From NCBI GenBank assembly GCA_041744075.1, contig JBGTLQ010000373.1:1-64000 (forward strand): a stretch of DNA of 64,000 nucleotides, read 5' to 3'. How positions within the stretch are numbered: the first letter of the stretch is position 1; every line of letters begins with the position of its first letter. Below, piece by piece: positions 1 to 8,292 of this stretch. This DNA comes from JAJTZA01 sp041744075 (GTDB taxonomy: Bacteria; Verrucomicrobiota; Verrucomicrobiia; Chthoniobacterales; Terrimicrobiaceae). The translations under genes and the position numbers were made by a program. The notes under the pieces were generated by a model. It was not told the DNA's origin. It saw nothing but the letters and a program-made list of their open reading frames with translations, and ran no database searches.

Positions 1-330
1 CTCCGGTTCCCCTTTCAATCCTTGCAGCCTGGTGGGTTGGAGCGTGAGAGTTTGGTGCGATGGTTTCTTCACAGAGATTTGGCGGCGCTCCCTGAGGTCC
101 TTCAAAGCGAGACGCTTCGTGCCGGCCAGTGGATCGATGAATGCCAGAGCCGCGCAGACTCCTAACGAACGCAGTTTGAGGCTGTGGAAGTCCCGGGAGG
201 CAATCACCCCTTCCTGCCCGGTCAGGGCCACATCGATGTCCCCGGCTTTCGGCGCATCGATCTGTTCCTTGGGAGACATGTCATTCAACTTGAGCGTCAG
301 CTCCAGATGCGTTTGGCGCAGACCTTCCAT
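1..330 (-). pseudogene. LysR-type regulator remnant (effector-binding domain only)
   Basis: Read on the minus strand, the frame runs open to the window edge and gives a typical LysR substrate-binding segment: ELTLKLNDMSPKEQIDA, then GDIDVALTGQEG and a downstream LAFIDPLAG stretch. The N-terminal winged-helix DNA-binding domain, which should lie at higher coordinates, is absent. The frame instead enters unrelated residues before position 330 and meets the neighbouring dehydrogenase remnant at 402. A divergent regulator/dehydrogenase arrangement is common for LysR proteins, so this looks like a pair that lost the middle of the locus. The C-terminus may continue outside the window. It should not bind DNA as it stands. 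Confidence 0.6.
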
Positions 331-401
331 CGCACCCTTGGCTGAGGGACTGTGGTTTGGAAGCTTGAATTTCCAGCACATGAACAGGCAGTATCAAGCC
401 C

Positions 402-681
402 ATGCGTCTTATTCTTATTGGAGCAACCGGCACCATCGGCCAGGCAATCGCACGAAACCTCTCGGAACGGCATGAGGTTCTTGGGGTGGGCTGCGGCTTT
501 AGGAATGCCAAAGGCAATCCGTGTGAATGCGGTGTCCCCACCGTGGGTCTCTGAGACACTGGAGGCGCTGGGACGTGATCCCTCGACCGGCCTCTCGGCG
601 TCAGCCGTGGCACGGGCGTACGCGGCAAGTGTGGAGGGCACGATGACAGGTGAAGTTCTCGACGCACGCGATTATAAATAA
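402..681 (+). pseudogene. Short-chain dehydrogenase remnant with internal deletion and frameshift
   Basis: An ATG at 402 opens a nucleotide-binding Rossmann start (MRLILIGATGTIGQAIARNL, a GATGxIG motif). After about 30 residues the reading shifts to another frame, where the last part of the same family appears: IRVNAVSPPWVSETLEALG, ending in DARDYK and a stop at 681. The catalytic Ser and Tyr-x-x-x-Lys section between these parts is missing, roughly 100 residues of a protein normally near 200. The product cannot be functional. It is divergent from the LysR remnant and probably was its target gene. Confidence 0.65.
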
Positions 682-778
682 CGTCAGAACACCCGCATAG
701 GTTGGTATTGGCCCAACACCATTGAGATCAACTCCCAAGGAGATGTGTGATGAAAAGATGAGGCAACGAAGAGTTGAC

Positions 779-798
779 GGCCCCGCAGGCGCGGGGCC
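779..798. terminator. GC-rich hairpin after the dehydrogenase remnant
   Basis: GGCCCCGC and GCGGGGCC form a perfect 8-bp stem with a 4-base loop. No T-run follows on the plus strand, so intrinsic termination is uncertain. The remainder of the roughly 300-base gap (682-978) shows no gene that I can support. Confidence 0.35.
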
Positions 799-875
799 AG
801 CGTTCCCCCAAAAGAAGCCCCCCACTTTTAAGCCTACCCCCCATGGAGATATTAAAATTTCCGCCCCGAGCCCCC

Positions 876-917
876 GATATTTGCCAAACAATAATTGGTG
901 AGGCGCTCCCAAATATC
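876..917. promoter_or_regulatory. Inverted repeat upstream of the 979 gene (possible operator)
   Basis: GATATTTG at 876-883 and its exact complement CAAATATC at 910-917 are 26 bases apart in an AT-rich patch. A further GATATTTTT lies at 927. The position just upstream of the gene at 979 suits an operator, but no regulator is implied by the sequence. Confidence 0.25.
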
Positions 918-978
918 AAAGCAATGATATTTTTCGTTGAACAGGCATCTATCTCATGAGAAGATCAAAAATTCTTCT

Positions 979-3522
979 ATGTTAACCCCCGAAGCCCGCC
1001 CCTTTCCCTCATCGATTCCGCAAGCACCTGTTCCTACCGGTTACGCGTTGCGGGATGTGCAGTTGGAATTAAGTCTCAAGCCATTTTGGGATAATAGTGA
1101 TGAAACTCGCGATGGCGTTTGCCGGGAGTTGTTCACGCAGTGGCTGCCGCTTTTGCGATATGCGGATTCCATTTCTGTGATGCTCTTGCTGGGGGATGGG
1201 AGCGAGATCCTCGAATACACGGGGAATTTGGCCCAAGAAATGGAATGGGCGCGTTATATCGGAACCGCGAACCCTCATCACTGGCCTCAGGGTCAGCGCT
1301 CTTCGAATCCTGATCCCGACCATGAAGGCATTGGCAGAAATGTCGCTGCCTTGGACCCCGAGCGAAAAGACACCCATCAGCGTGGGTATCTCTATCGTCC
1401 CAACCCTGCTCAGTTTTCCTATGCTTGGTTGGCAGGTCTTGTTGCCGCTCTAAAAAGCATTGGCGCAGAAGTGACCGGCAAACGGATTCTTGTGGGGGAT
1501 ATCTTCGATATCGGGCCGGAGTTTGCGAAATCAAAGTTTAAGTACGAATGGCATCGCGAAATTCTTGGCAAAGGCGCACTCTTTGGCGGTCAATTTATAT
1601 CCTGTGAAGCGGTCTTGGAAGCTGACTCAAGGACCTATGCCGGGTACCCGCAGGGGATACCCGCTGGCACACCATTCGGCGCGTTTTTGGGGCGGCAAAC
1701 CCGTCGGTTTTTTGAGGATTGTGGACTGGATTTCTTGTGGCTCTCAAATGGTTTTGGTTTTGGTCTGGAACCATGGTCGCTTGTTGGCCAAGTCTTTGAC
1801 GGCTTGCAGTTCGATCAAAGCAACGCTGCGGGGGTCTCAGCCAGGATTCTGAAATTCTGGGAACATCTGCGCAGTGAACTCCCCACAAAATACCGAATTC
1901 GAACGCGAGGAACCAACTTTGGTGTCGGTACGGATCTCTCCTCGGACGCTTCTCCTTTGCGAGCTATTTATGCCGGGGATTTTGCTGTTGATGCGCCCGT
2001 CAACTCGCCATGGGCCTCCATCGACCAAGACATTGGTGTCGAACTCAGCGGTTGGATGGCCCGGATTGCGCAAAGGCCGGGAGAGGGATATCGGTTTCGA
2101 TTCTACATCCATGACCCATGGTGGATGAATAGTCCTTGGTTGGATCGCTTCGAACGCTCTGCCCATGAACTTGTGCTTCCGGGTGCCGTTTCCCGCTTGA
2201 AAGCTGATGGCACGACGGAACCACCCTGCGATGTGGCTTTTCTTTCGGTGGATGATTCTTTCGGTCGCCTTCCCCCGCAGGTCCCCAACGAGGTCATCCC
2301 ACAACTGCTGCGCGTGCGTGAGTTCGTTCCTGATGGCGCAGGCCCTCTCGTGTGGGTTTATCCCTTTGATGATTTCCATGACTACGTCCTGGGTGACGGC
2401 CCCTCACGTCCCGAGTTGCCCATCTTTGGAGACTGGTTTGCGCGAAGTCTGATTAATGAAGGTGTTCCTCTCAATCAGGTGGCCGATGCCGGAGAGTTTG
2501 CGGAGGCCGTCCAAGCTGGGCGTTTGCCATTAGGCGTTATTCCCGTGTCGCCTGTACCACGTCCCAACTCTGCGCACGAAAAAGCTCTGCTGGCACATGT
2601 GAAATCCGGGGGCGATGTTTTGCTCTATGGCCCTTTAGAGGCGGATTCAGAACTGACAGCCGCGCTCGGCATGAAGCTTGCCGAACCTCTGGAAGGAGAC
2701 TTCCAATTGCTGGGAAAGGATTCCCGTGTGATCCGTCATACAGGCACTTTCTCCGGCGGACCCTGGAGAGAAGCAACCACATCCGTAACAAACAATCTCT
2801 GGTCAGTTTCAGCGCAGTGTGATGGCAAAGAACGCTTGGCCGGTTTTGTGCACAAGACGGTGTCCGGGGGACGTTGGGCTTGGCTTCGAGGCTCACTCAC
2901 CACCGCCGAATTTCATCCTGCCAACCCCAAACCAATTCTTGGCCCTTTGCTGAAACCTCTGCCGCGGGCAAAATTTTTTCCCAGCGAACGTTTCGCGATT
3001 CAGGCTCTCCGTGCACTGGGTTGGTCAATTCAAATCAACCGAAAAAATGAGGACGCAAGAGCTCCATTCACTGTGCTTCACAGACACCGCAATGCGTTGA
3101 TCGCCGGCAATTTTTTTCCAGCTCCCCATGTCGATCTCTCCCTGACCACACCGCTTGGGGCACCGCTTTTTGTTCCCGGCAACAACACGATCGTTGAGGG
3201 GCACACAGTGATTCCTCATGGGCCAGCCGGGCAACGGGAATGCCGATGGTTTGTTGAAGGACAGACCTCAGGCACCATCCGCGCCCGATTGCTCCACCCA
3301 GGCATGCCAGAAGTCCGGCGGCGTTACCTCCTCAGCGGCTTGGAAAATGCCACGGTTCGGTTTCTCCCCGAACCCGAAACCGAGGACGCGCTCCGCGTTG
3401 TCCTCAACCCTATCTTTCCCTACTTCTTGGACCAGACTCACCCCACCAAAATCGAGGACTCCCCATGGGGTCCTTTGGTCATGCTGCCCCATGTGACGGG
3501 TGAACTGCTTTTCGAATGGTGA
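979..3522 (+). CDS. Unassigned carbohydrate-enzyme-like protein, 847 aa
   Basis: I do not recognise the exact family. The protein has no signal peptide. Its first 450 residues are rich in Trp and acidic patches in a pattern suggestive of a TIM-barrel glycosidase (for example DPWWMNSPWLDRFERS). Residues of about 480-620 look like the glutamine-amidotransferase-like domain that follows the barrel in beta-galactosidase-type enzymes (ALLAHVKSGGDVLLYGP). A beta-sandwich-like tail follows. The ATG at 979 is preferred; a TTG at 937 would add 14 unremarkable residues. It is followed directly by a secreted beta-helix protein, so a role in polysaccharide or glycoside breakdown is inferred from context, not shown. 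Confidence 0.75.
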   Translation: MLTPEARPFPSSIPQAPVPTGYALRDVQLELSLKPFWDNSDETRDGVCRELFTQWLPLLRYADSISVMLLLGDGSEILEYTGNLAQEMEWARYIGTANPHHWPQGQRSSNPDPDHEGIGRNVAALDPERKDTHQRGYLYRPNPAQFSYAWLAGLVAALKSIGAEVTGKRILVGDIFDIGPEFAKSKFKYEWHREILGKGALFGGQFISCEAVLEADSRTYAGYPQGIPAGTPFGAFLGRQTRRFFEDCGLDFLWLSNGFGFGLEPWSLVGQVFDGLQFDQSNAAGVSARILKFWEHLRSELPTKYRIRTRGTNFGVGTDLSSDASPLRAIYAGDFAVDAPVNSPWASIDQDIGVELSGWMARIAQRPGEGYRFRFYIHDPWWMNSPWLDRFERSAHELVLPGAVSRLKADGTTEPPCDVAFLSVDDSFGRLPPQVPNEVIPQLLRVREFVPDGAGPLVWVYPFDDFHDYVLGDGPSRPELPIFGDWFARSLINEGVPLNQVADAGEFAEAVQAGRLPLGVIPVSPVPRPNSAHEKALLAHVKSGGDVLLYGPLEADSELTAALGMKLAEPLEGDFQLLGKDSRVIRHTGTFSGGPWREATTSVTNNLWSVSAQCDGKERLAGFVHKTVSGGRWAWLRGSLTTAEFHPANPKPILGPLLKPLPRAKFFPSERFAIQALRALGWSIQINRKNEDARAPFTVLHRHRNALIAGNFFPAPHVDLSLTTPLGAPLFVPGNNTIVEGHTVIPHGPAGQRECRWFVEGQTSGTIRARLLHPGMPEVRRRYLLSGLENATVRFLPEPETEDALRVVLNPIFPYFLDQTHPTKIEDSPWGPLVMLPHVTGELLFEW

Positions 3523-3581
3523 AATCACCTGATCATAGTTCCAAAGTCCTAACATATTCTAATCCCATCACATCCCCTGAC

Positions 3582-5915
3582 ATGCATTTATATCACCCCA
3601 CTCGTTTAGCCTTCTCGAAGTGCCTGGCCACACTCTTCCTCAGCATTGGCCTCACATATCCCCTCATTGCTGCCACTTATCACATTGATTTTGCCGGAGG
3701 AAATAACCAAGCCGATGGGCTTTCGCCTCAAACGGCTTGGAAGCATAGCCCTGGTGATAAAAATGCGACGGACAATCCCAAAGCGGTCACCCTCGTTGGG
3801 GGAGATACGGTTCTTTTTAAAGGCGGTGTGACCTACTTCGGAGAAATCGAACTGCTGGTGTCTGGCACAAAGGATAATCCAATCATATTGGACGGAAATT
3901 CTGCCGGGACGTTTGGTGAAGGCCGCGCCATTCTCGATGGAGCGCAGACAATCAGCGATTGGAAGCAAGCAGAGTCCGCAGATGCGGTGCTGGGCAACCC
4001 CCGTTGGAAAGAGATCATGTTTGCAGATCTCGATGTGGATCTATCCAGCAATTTCAACCATGAGGGCTTTGTGCTTCATCGTGACAACAACGTGACCCGT
4101 CAAGCTCCGTGGCAACGCGTCTTCCTGATTGATGGTGAGCGGAAGGTCTTGCCAATTGCACAGCAGCCGAAACCCAAGGACGATTTTTACCCTGACATTC
4201 CTGATGATTTTTATGTAGCGCCCCACCAACTCGCCGATAGCTACCCGCACAAAATTTATTATGAAGAAGGCACCGTTGGAAATCGGACCGCACCGTTAAT
4301 CTCGATCACCTTTGGAGGAAAAAATTCCCCAGTGATCCAGCCAATGAATGGAGGAAAGGTGTCTGTTGATCTGGCCAAACCTGACACCATCGCCGAGATC
4401 GGGTTCACCCTGTTTCGCCCGGCAACCACGCCAGCCCCGGAACACATTGTGTTTTTTGCTGATGACAAAGAAGTCCTTAAAGCCACGGTTAATGCGAGTG
4501 ACAACCAAATGCAGCGGTTTGCCCTTCCAAGTCCCATTGAGGCGAAAAAGCTCACATTCCAATTGCTGACCTCTGACCCCAAGGCTCCCGTCTGGACAAA
4601 GTTGCAGCAACTCGCGGCGTTCACGCCGGACGGAACCAACATCATCCAACACGAAGTTTTTAGTGTCATTCAGGACGAGGAGCGAATCACCCAAGAAGAT
4701 CCGAAGTGGTATGACAGCATGTTTGTCGGCGTTCATGGCGGCAACAACCACGTGTATTTCTCGAGGGTGACAAACTACAAACCAGGCACGAATCGGCTTC
4801 AAACCCCTCATTTTGCCTGCACAACATATCCCACCACCAAGTATGCTTTGTACAACTCTCCCAAATTCCTCGAAACGCCTGGCGAGTGGTGCCTGCAGTC
4901 CTTGGAGAATGGAAAAACACGCATCTTTTTGCTACCCGAAAACCTCAAAAATGGACAGCCGGTGAACATCGGATACCCGGTGCTAAAAAACGGCATTGTG
5001 TTTGATGAGGGGGCCTCCCATATCGAGGTCAGAGGCTTTCTGCTCCAGCGCTACGCTGCTGGAACTGGAGCGGTGGCGTCCGTGGGACGAGGGGATTCAA
5101 AGTCCGCCCATCTGCTGATAGCAGATTGCGAGGTTCGATTTGTCAGCGCCAACGCAGGCATCAGCTTAAACTACGCCGAGGAGGTGGCCGTGGAAGATTG
5201 TTTCATCCATCATTGCCCCGGCTGGACGGTGGGAATCTACGTAAACCGGGTGAGCAATTTCCGTCTGAGCCGCAACCGGCTGGATACAAACTCAGGTTCG
5301 GGCATTCGCCACTACGAATCCAAAAATGGGGCGCTCGAAGACAATGTGATTCTCAACCACTTTGGCATGCATTCCTCCTCAGTGAATCTATACGAGGGCT
5401 GCCGCGATATCCGCCTCGAGGGCAACTATATTCAGAACACAGTCGCCATCAATCGCAGCGCGGAAAATTTGGTGTTTCGCAACAACGTCATCGACGGGCT
5501 CGGCAAATCCACTGTGGCGGTGGCCATGTGGACCAGCGGGAAGGTCGGTGGACGCACACTCAAAAACATCGAATTTGTGAACAATACCTTCGTCAACACC
5601 GATAAAAACGCAACGTGGTCAGCCGCCATTTTTGGACAACAAAAAGGCACGCCGAGTTCGCCAGAGGGATTGGTCATTCGAAACAATATCCTCGATGGCC
5701 TCGGCCAAGATCTACCTGGAATCATTGAAAACAACATTTTTACCCGCAAGGTTGAGGATCGCTTTATGGGCAAAGACTGCGTGGTGGACACCGATCTGAA
5801 CGCCCTGTTTATCAACCCGGCCGAAGGCGATTTCCAACGCAAACCAGGCGGTCCAAAAATGGACGTCGGTGCGAATGTGCCCCCGCCTTCAGTGGTGCGA
5901 GCACCTGCCCCCTGA
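3582..5915 (+). CDS. Secreted right-handed parallel beta-helix protein
   Basis: The ATG at 3582 gives a clean signal peptide (hydrophobic LATLFLSIGLTYPLIA, then AATYHIDFAGG). The more upstream ATG at 3516 overlaps the preceding stop and adds a non-signal leader. The mature N-terminus has the NQADGLSPQTAWK motif common at the start of secreted pectate-lyase-like proteins. Residues of about 250-340 form an inserted beta-sandwich-like segment. Residues of about 460-740 contain repeating N-x-I/V-x-x-N rungs typical of a parallel beta-helix. Such proteins are usually polysaccharide lyases or hydrolases acting outside the cytoplasm. The catalytic class cannot be fixed by eye. It is probably cotranscribed with the gene at 979. 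Confidence 0.85.
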   Translation: MHLYHPTRLAFSKCLATLFLSIGLTYPLIAATYHIDFAGGNNQADGLSPQTAWKHSPGDKNATDNPKAVTLVGGDTVLFKGGVTYFGEIELLVSGTKDNPIILDGNSAGTFGEGRAILDGAQTISDWKQAESADAVLGNPRWKEIMFADLDVDLSSNFNHEGFVLHRDNNVTRQAPWQRVFLIDGERKVLPIAQQPKPKDDFYPDIPDDFYVAPHQLADSYPHKIYYEEGTVGNRTAPLISITFGGKNSPVIQPMNGGKVSVDLAKPDTIAEIGFTLFRPATTPAPEHIVFFADDKEVLKATVNASDNQMQRFALPSPIEAKKLTFQLLTSDPKAPVWTKLQQLAAFTPDGTNIIQHEVFSVIQDEERITQEDPKWYDSMFVGVHGGNNHVYFSRVTNYKPGTNRLQTPHFACTTYPTTKYALYNSPKFLETPGEWCLQSLENGKTRIFLLPENLKNGQPVNIGYPVLKNGIVFDEGASHIEVRGFLLQRYAAGTGAVASVGRGDSKSAHLLIADCEVRFVSANAGISLNYAEEVAVEDCFIHHCPGWTVGIYVNRVSNFRLSRNRLDTNSGSGIRHYESKNGALEDNVILNHFGMHSSSVNLYEGCRDIRLEGNYIQNTVAINRSAENLVFRNNVIDGLGKSTVAVAMWTSGKVGGRTLKNIEFVNNTFVNTDKNATWSAAIFGQQKGTPSSPEGLVIRNNILDGLGQDLPGIIENNIFTRKVEDRFMGKDCVVDTDLNALFINPAEGDFQRKPGGPKMDVGANVPPPSVVRAPAP

Positions 5916-5916
5916 C

Positions 5917-5945
5917 GTAACAGTTTAGCCCAATAGGTTAACCTT
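5917..5945 (+). mobile_element. Orphan IS66-type terminal inverted repeat
   Basis: These 29 bases start GTAACAGTTTAGCCC and match the complement of 54026-54054, the end of the IS66 transposase remnant, at 27 of 29 positions. IS66-family ends characteristically begin with GTAA. Nothing transposase-like follows before the P450 gene ends at 6041, so this is an isolated end left by a deletion or one-ended event. Confidence 0.6.
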
Positions 5946-6040
5946 CGGACCTCGGTTCGGGGTCAGTCCATTTTTTTGCTTTTTTTCAGTCATCGGTCGA
6001 AAAAATGACAAGAAAAAAGGACTGGTACCAAAAACCGCCG

Positions 6041-7183
6041 TCAGCGAAGAAAACTCACTTGCAGAGCGTCGAATCCAACACTCCGGGTATAATCCACCTC
6101 TTTCTCGAGGTGTTCCTTACATCCATGGAATTCGATGCCGGTAAGATCGTTGGCCAGCACCTTGATCAGCGCTCGCATGACCGCCCTCGCATGGTGCGCA
6201 CCAAGGCAGACATGTGGACCAAATCCAAACGCGATGTGAGGGTTCGGTTTTCGATCCAGTCGGACGTCATCGGGTGATTCAAAAAATTCCTCGTCCCGGT
6301 TCGCTGAAGCCCAGCACAGTGACACGCGTCCACCCGCCTCCACCGAATGCCCATGCACCTCGGCATGTCGGGGGCAGACCCTTCCGATATGTGTGAGCGG
6401 TGTGACAACGCGGAAAAATTCCTCTGCTGCTGTGGGAATTGCTTCTGGGTGCTCGCGCATGCAGAGCAGGGCCTCTGGGTGAATCGAAAAATAATGCACG
6501 ATACCCGCAACAGTTTGGATGATCGTGTCTCTTCCGCCCGCAAACATGATATTTGCGTAGCCCAACATTTCTTCACGTGTCAGGGGCCGTCCATCGATGG
6601 AGGCGGTCCCAACTATGCTAAAAAAATCTTCACCTGGATTTGCGATGGCTGCGTCGAACATCGCGTTACAGTAAGCCTCCATGTGGGGGCCTTTTGACGT
6701 TCCATCCCCCACCTTGAAAACGTGGACCCCCCAGCTAATCCATGTCTTCGCCTCGGATTCGTTGACATTCATCAAATACGCCAAAGCGTAGGATTGGAGG
6801 GGGACTGCAAAATCGTGAATGATTTCTACAGGGGTGCCACGGTCTGCGCAGGCCTTCACGAGCCGAGAGGCCAAGCGCTCAAGCCGGTCCCGAAACTCTG
6901 GCGTTCGGGGTTGGAGAAAAAACGGCTCGACCAGCTTCCGATAACCCGCATGCACCGGAGGGTCAACCTCCAACGGGTATTGTCGAACAGTCCTCACTTC
7001 TTCCTCGGAGGGAATTGGAACGCGACGCGGTGCGTCCGAACTCAGCGTCTGCCAATCTTTTGTCGCCTCGCGCAACTCGCGCATGCGAAGAATCATGGGG
7101 ATTTTCTCACCCTGAAATTCAGCCACCAAGACGGGGGCTTCCTTGCGAGCTTCTCGAAATGGGTCACGGGGGTCGGATGTCAT
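6041..7183 (-). CDS. Cytochrome P450
   Basis: This 380-residue soluble bacterial-type P450 has every landmark: the I-helix oxygen-binding motif FAGGRDT near residue 213, an ExxR pair (EEFFR) near 253, and the heme-ligand loop FGFGPHVCLG near 320 with the axial Cys. It would hydroxylate or otherwise oxidise a small substrate and needs ferredoxin and reductase partners, none of which is adjacent. It is divergent from an AraC-type regulator across about 110 bases (7184-7294), which makes that regulator its probable controller. The substrate is not predictable. Confidence 0.92.
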   Translation of the reverse strand: MTSDPRDPFREARKEAPVLVAEFQGEKIPMILRMRELREATKDWQTLSSDAPRRVPIPSEEEVRTVRQYPLEVDPPVHAGYRKLVEPFFLQPRTPEFRDRLERLASRLVKACADRGTPVEIIHDFAVPLQSYALAYLMNVNESEAKTWISWGVHVFKVGDGTSKGPHMEAYCNAMFDAAIANPGEDFFSIVGTASIDGRPLTREEMLGYANIMFAGGRDTIIQTVAGIVHYFSIHPEALLCMREHPEAIPTAAEEFFRVVTPLTHIGRVCPRHAEVHGHSVEAGGRVSLCWASANRDEEFFESPDDVRLDRKPNPHIAFGFGPHVCLGAHHARAVMRALIKVLANDLTGIEFHGCKEHLEKEVDYTRSVGFDALQVSFLR

Positions 7184-7294
7184 AGTGGAGGAATGATTAA
7201 AATACTACTCAACAATATAACGCGTCTCCCCATGGAATCTTGCATGACGTTGTCAGATACTGATACTATTTTGATTAAAATAGCAGAATTTCCG

Positions 7295-8140
7295 ATGAAA
7301 GTGTGTTTTGAGACTATCAGTGCTGAAACATGCCATAGGCTTGTTTGCAGGCGATTTACAACTGCGGGGTTTCGTCATCCCTTTCACTACCATCCAGAAA
7401 TCGAAATCACCTATATTGAAAAAGGCAGGGGCACGCGCGTAATAGGCGGGCATCTTGGCCGTTTCGAGCCGGGTGATCTCGTCTTAATAGGGGCAAACGT
7501 TCCCCATGTTTATCGCCGTGATGCAGACTTTCTTGGATCTGCCATCTCGGAGGTGATGCACATTCATCCAATTTTACTAAGTGCTTTGGCGGAATCGATT
7601 CCCGATTTGCGGCGCCTCGTGGGGGTCGGATGTGGAGTGAGTTTCGATCGAAAAACAGCCACACAAGCGGAAAGGATACTACGACGTGCTCGTGAGACGC
7701 AGGCTGAGTTGGAACGATGGCAGTGGTTTTTCGAGTTGGCGCACATCCTCACAACATCCTGCGACCATCTCACTCTTGGGGGAGCGACGGACTATCGGCC
7801 CGTGCGGGCTGCGAGGTCCCATCGGATGGACCGTGTGTGTCAGTTTGTTGTCGAGCACTTTGCGGAAGACCTGCGCCAGCGGGACCTTGCCACGCGTGCA
7901 CACATGAGTCCCGAACATTTCAGCCGCGAGTTTCTCCGTGCAACGCGCCGGACATTCACCGAGTTCCTGCGGGATCTGCGTATGGGACATGCCCGCCGAC
8001 TGCTGCTTGAAACCGATCGAACGATTGTTGACCTCGCGCTTGAGTGCGGGTTCACCAACCTCTCTAATTTCAATCGCCAGTTCCTGAGAAAGGAGGGATG
8101 CACGCCAAGGGAATTCCGCCGACGCGGCAACGCGCTTTAA
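7295..8140 (+). CDS. AraC-family transcriptional regulator with cupin sensor domain
   Basis: An N-terminal cupin-like sensing domain (HPFHYHPEIEITYIEKGRG) is followed by a C-terminal double helix-turn-helix AraC domain (residues about 185-275, including IVDLALECGFTNLSNFNRQF). ATG at 7295 gives 281 residues, the usual length, beginning MKVCFETISAE. In-frame ATGs at 7232 and 7244 would add a leader of up to 21 residues, and the longer frame extending back to 6722 is only overlap with the P450 gene. It is divergently placed from the P450 gene and probably controls it in response to a small, possibly sugar-like ligand. Confidence 0.88.
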   Translation: MKVCFETISAETCHRLVCRRFTTAGFRHPFHYHPEIEITYIEKGRGTRVIGGHLGRFEPGDLVLIGANVPHVYRRDADFLGSAISEVMHIHPILLSALAESIPDLRRLVGVGCGVSFDRKTATQAERILRRARETQAELERWQWFFELAHILTTSCDHLTLGGATDYRPVRAARSHRMDRVCQFVVEHFAEDLRQRDLATRAHMSPEHFSREFLRATRRTFTEFLRDLRMGHARRLLLETDRTIVDLALECGFTNLSNFNRQFLRKEGCTPREFRRRGNAL

Positions 8141-8292
8141 TCCGAACCCGCCGCACAGGCACAGAGACGCAGATGAGAAGAGTGGAAAGCAGATAAACCA
8201 AGTACCGCGAATGGACAGGCATTTAATCACTCTTCCACTGACCCACCATTTATGGCGGGCATTTTTGGTCCAGCCGTAGGACAATTAGAGCT

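Noticed and set aside
32..475. 147-residue plus-strand ORF at the left edge
   Set aside because: It is the antisense of a clear LysR effector domain, whose translation is far more protein-like.
937..978. TTG start giving 14 extra residues to the gene at 979
   Set aside because: The added residues are unremarkable, ATG at 979 is better placed, and the reading before it overlaps the putative inverted repeat.
5946..6040. Terminator after the beta-helix gene
   Set aside because: The T-rich stretch at 5971-5987 has no stable stem before it; the preceding bases belong to the IS end.
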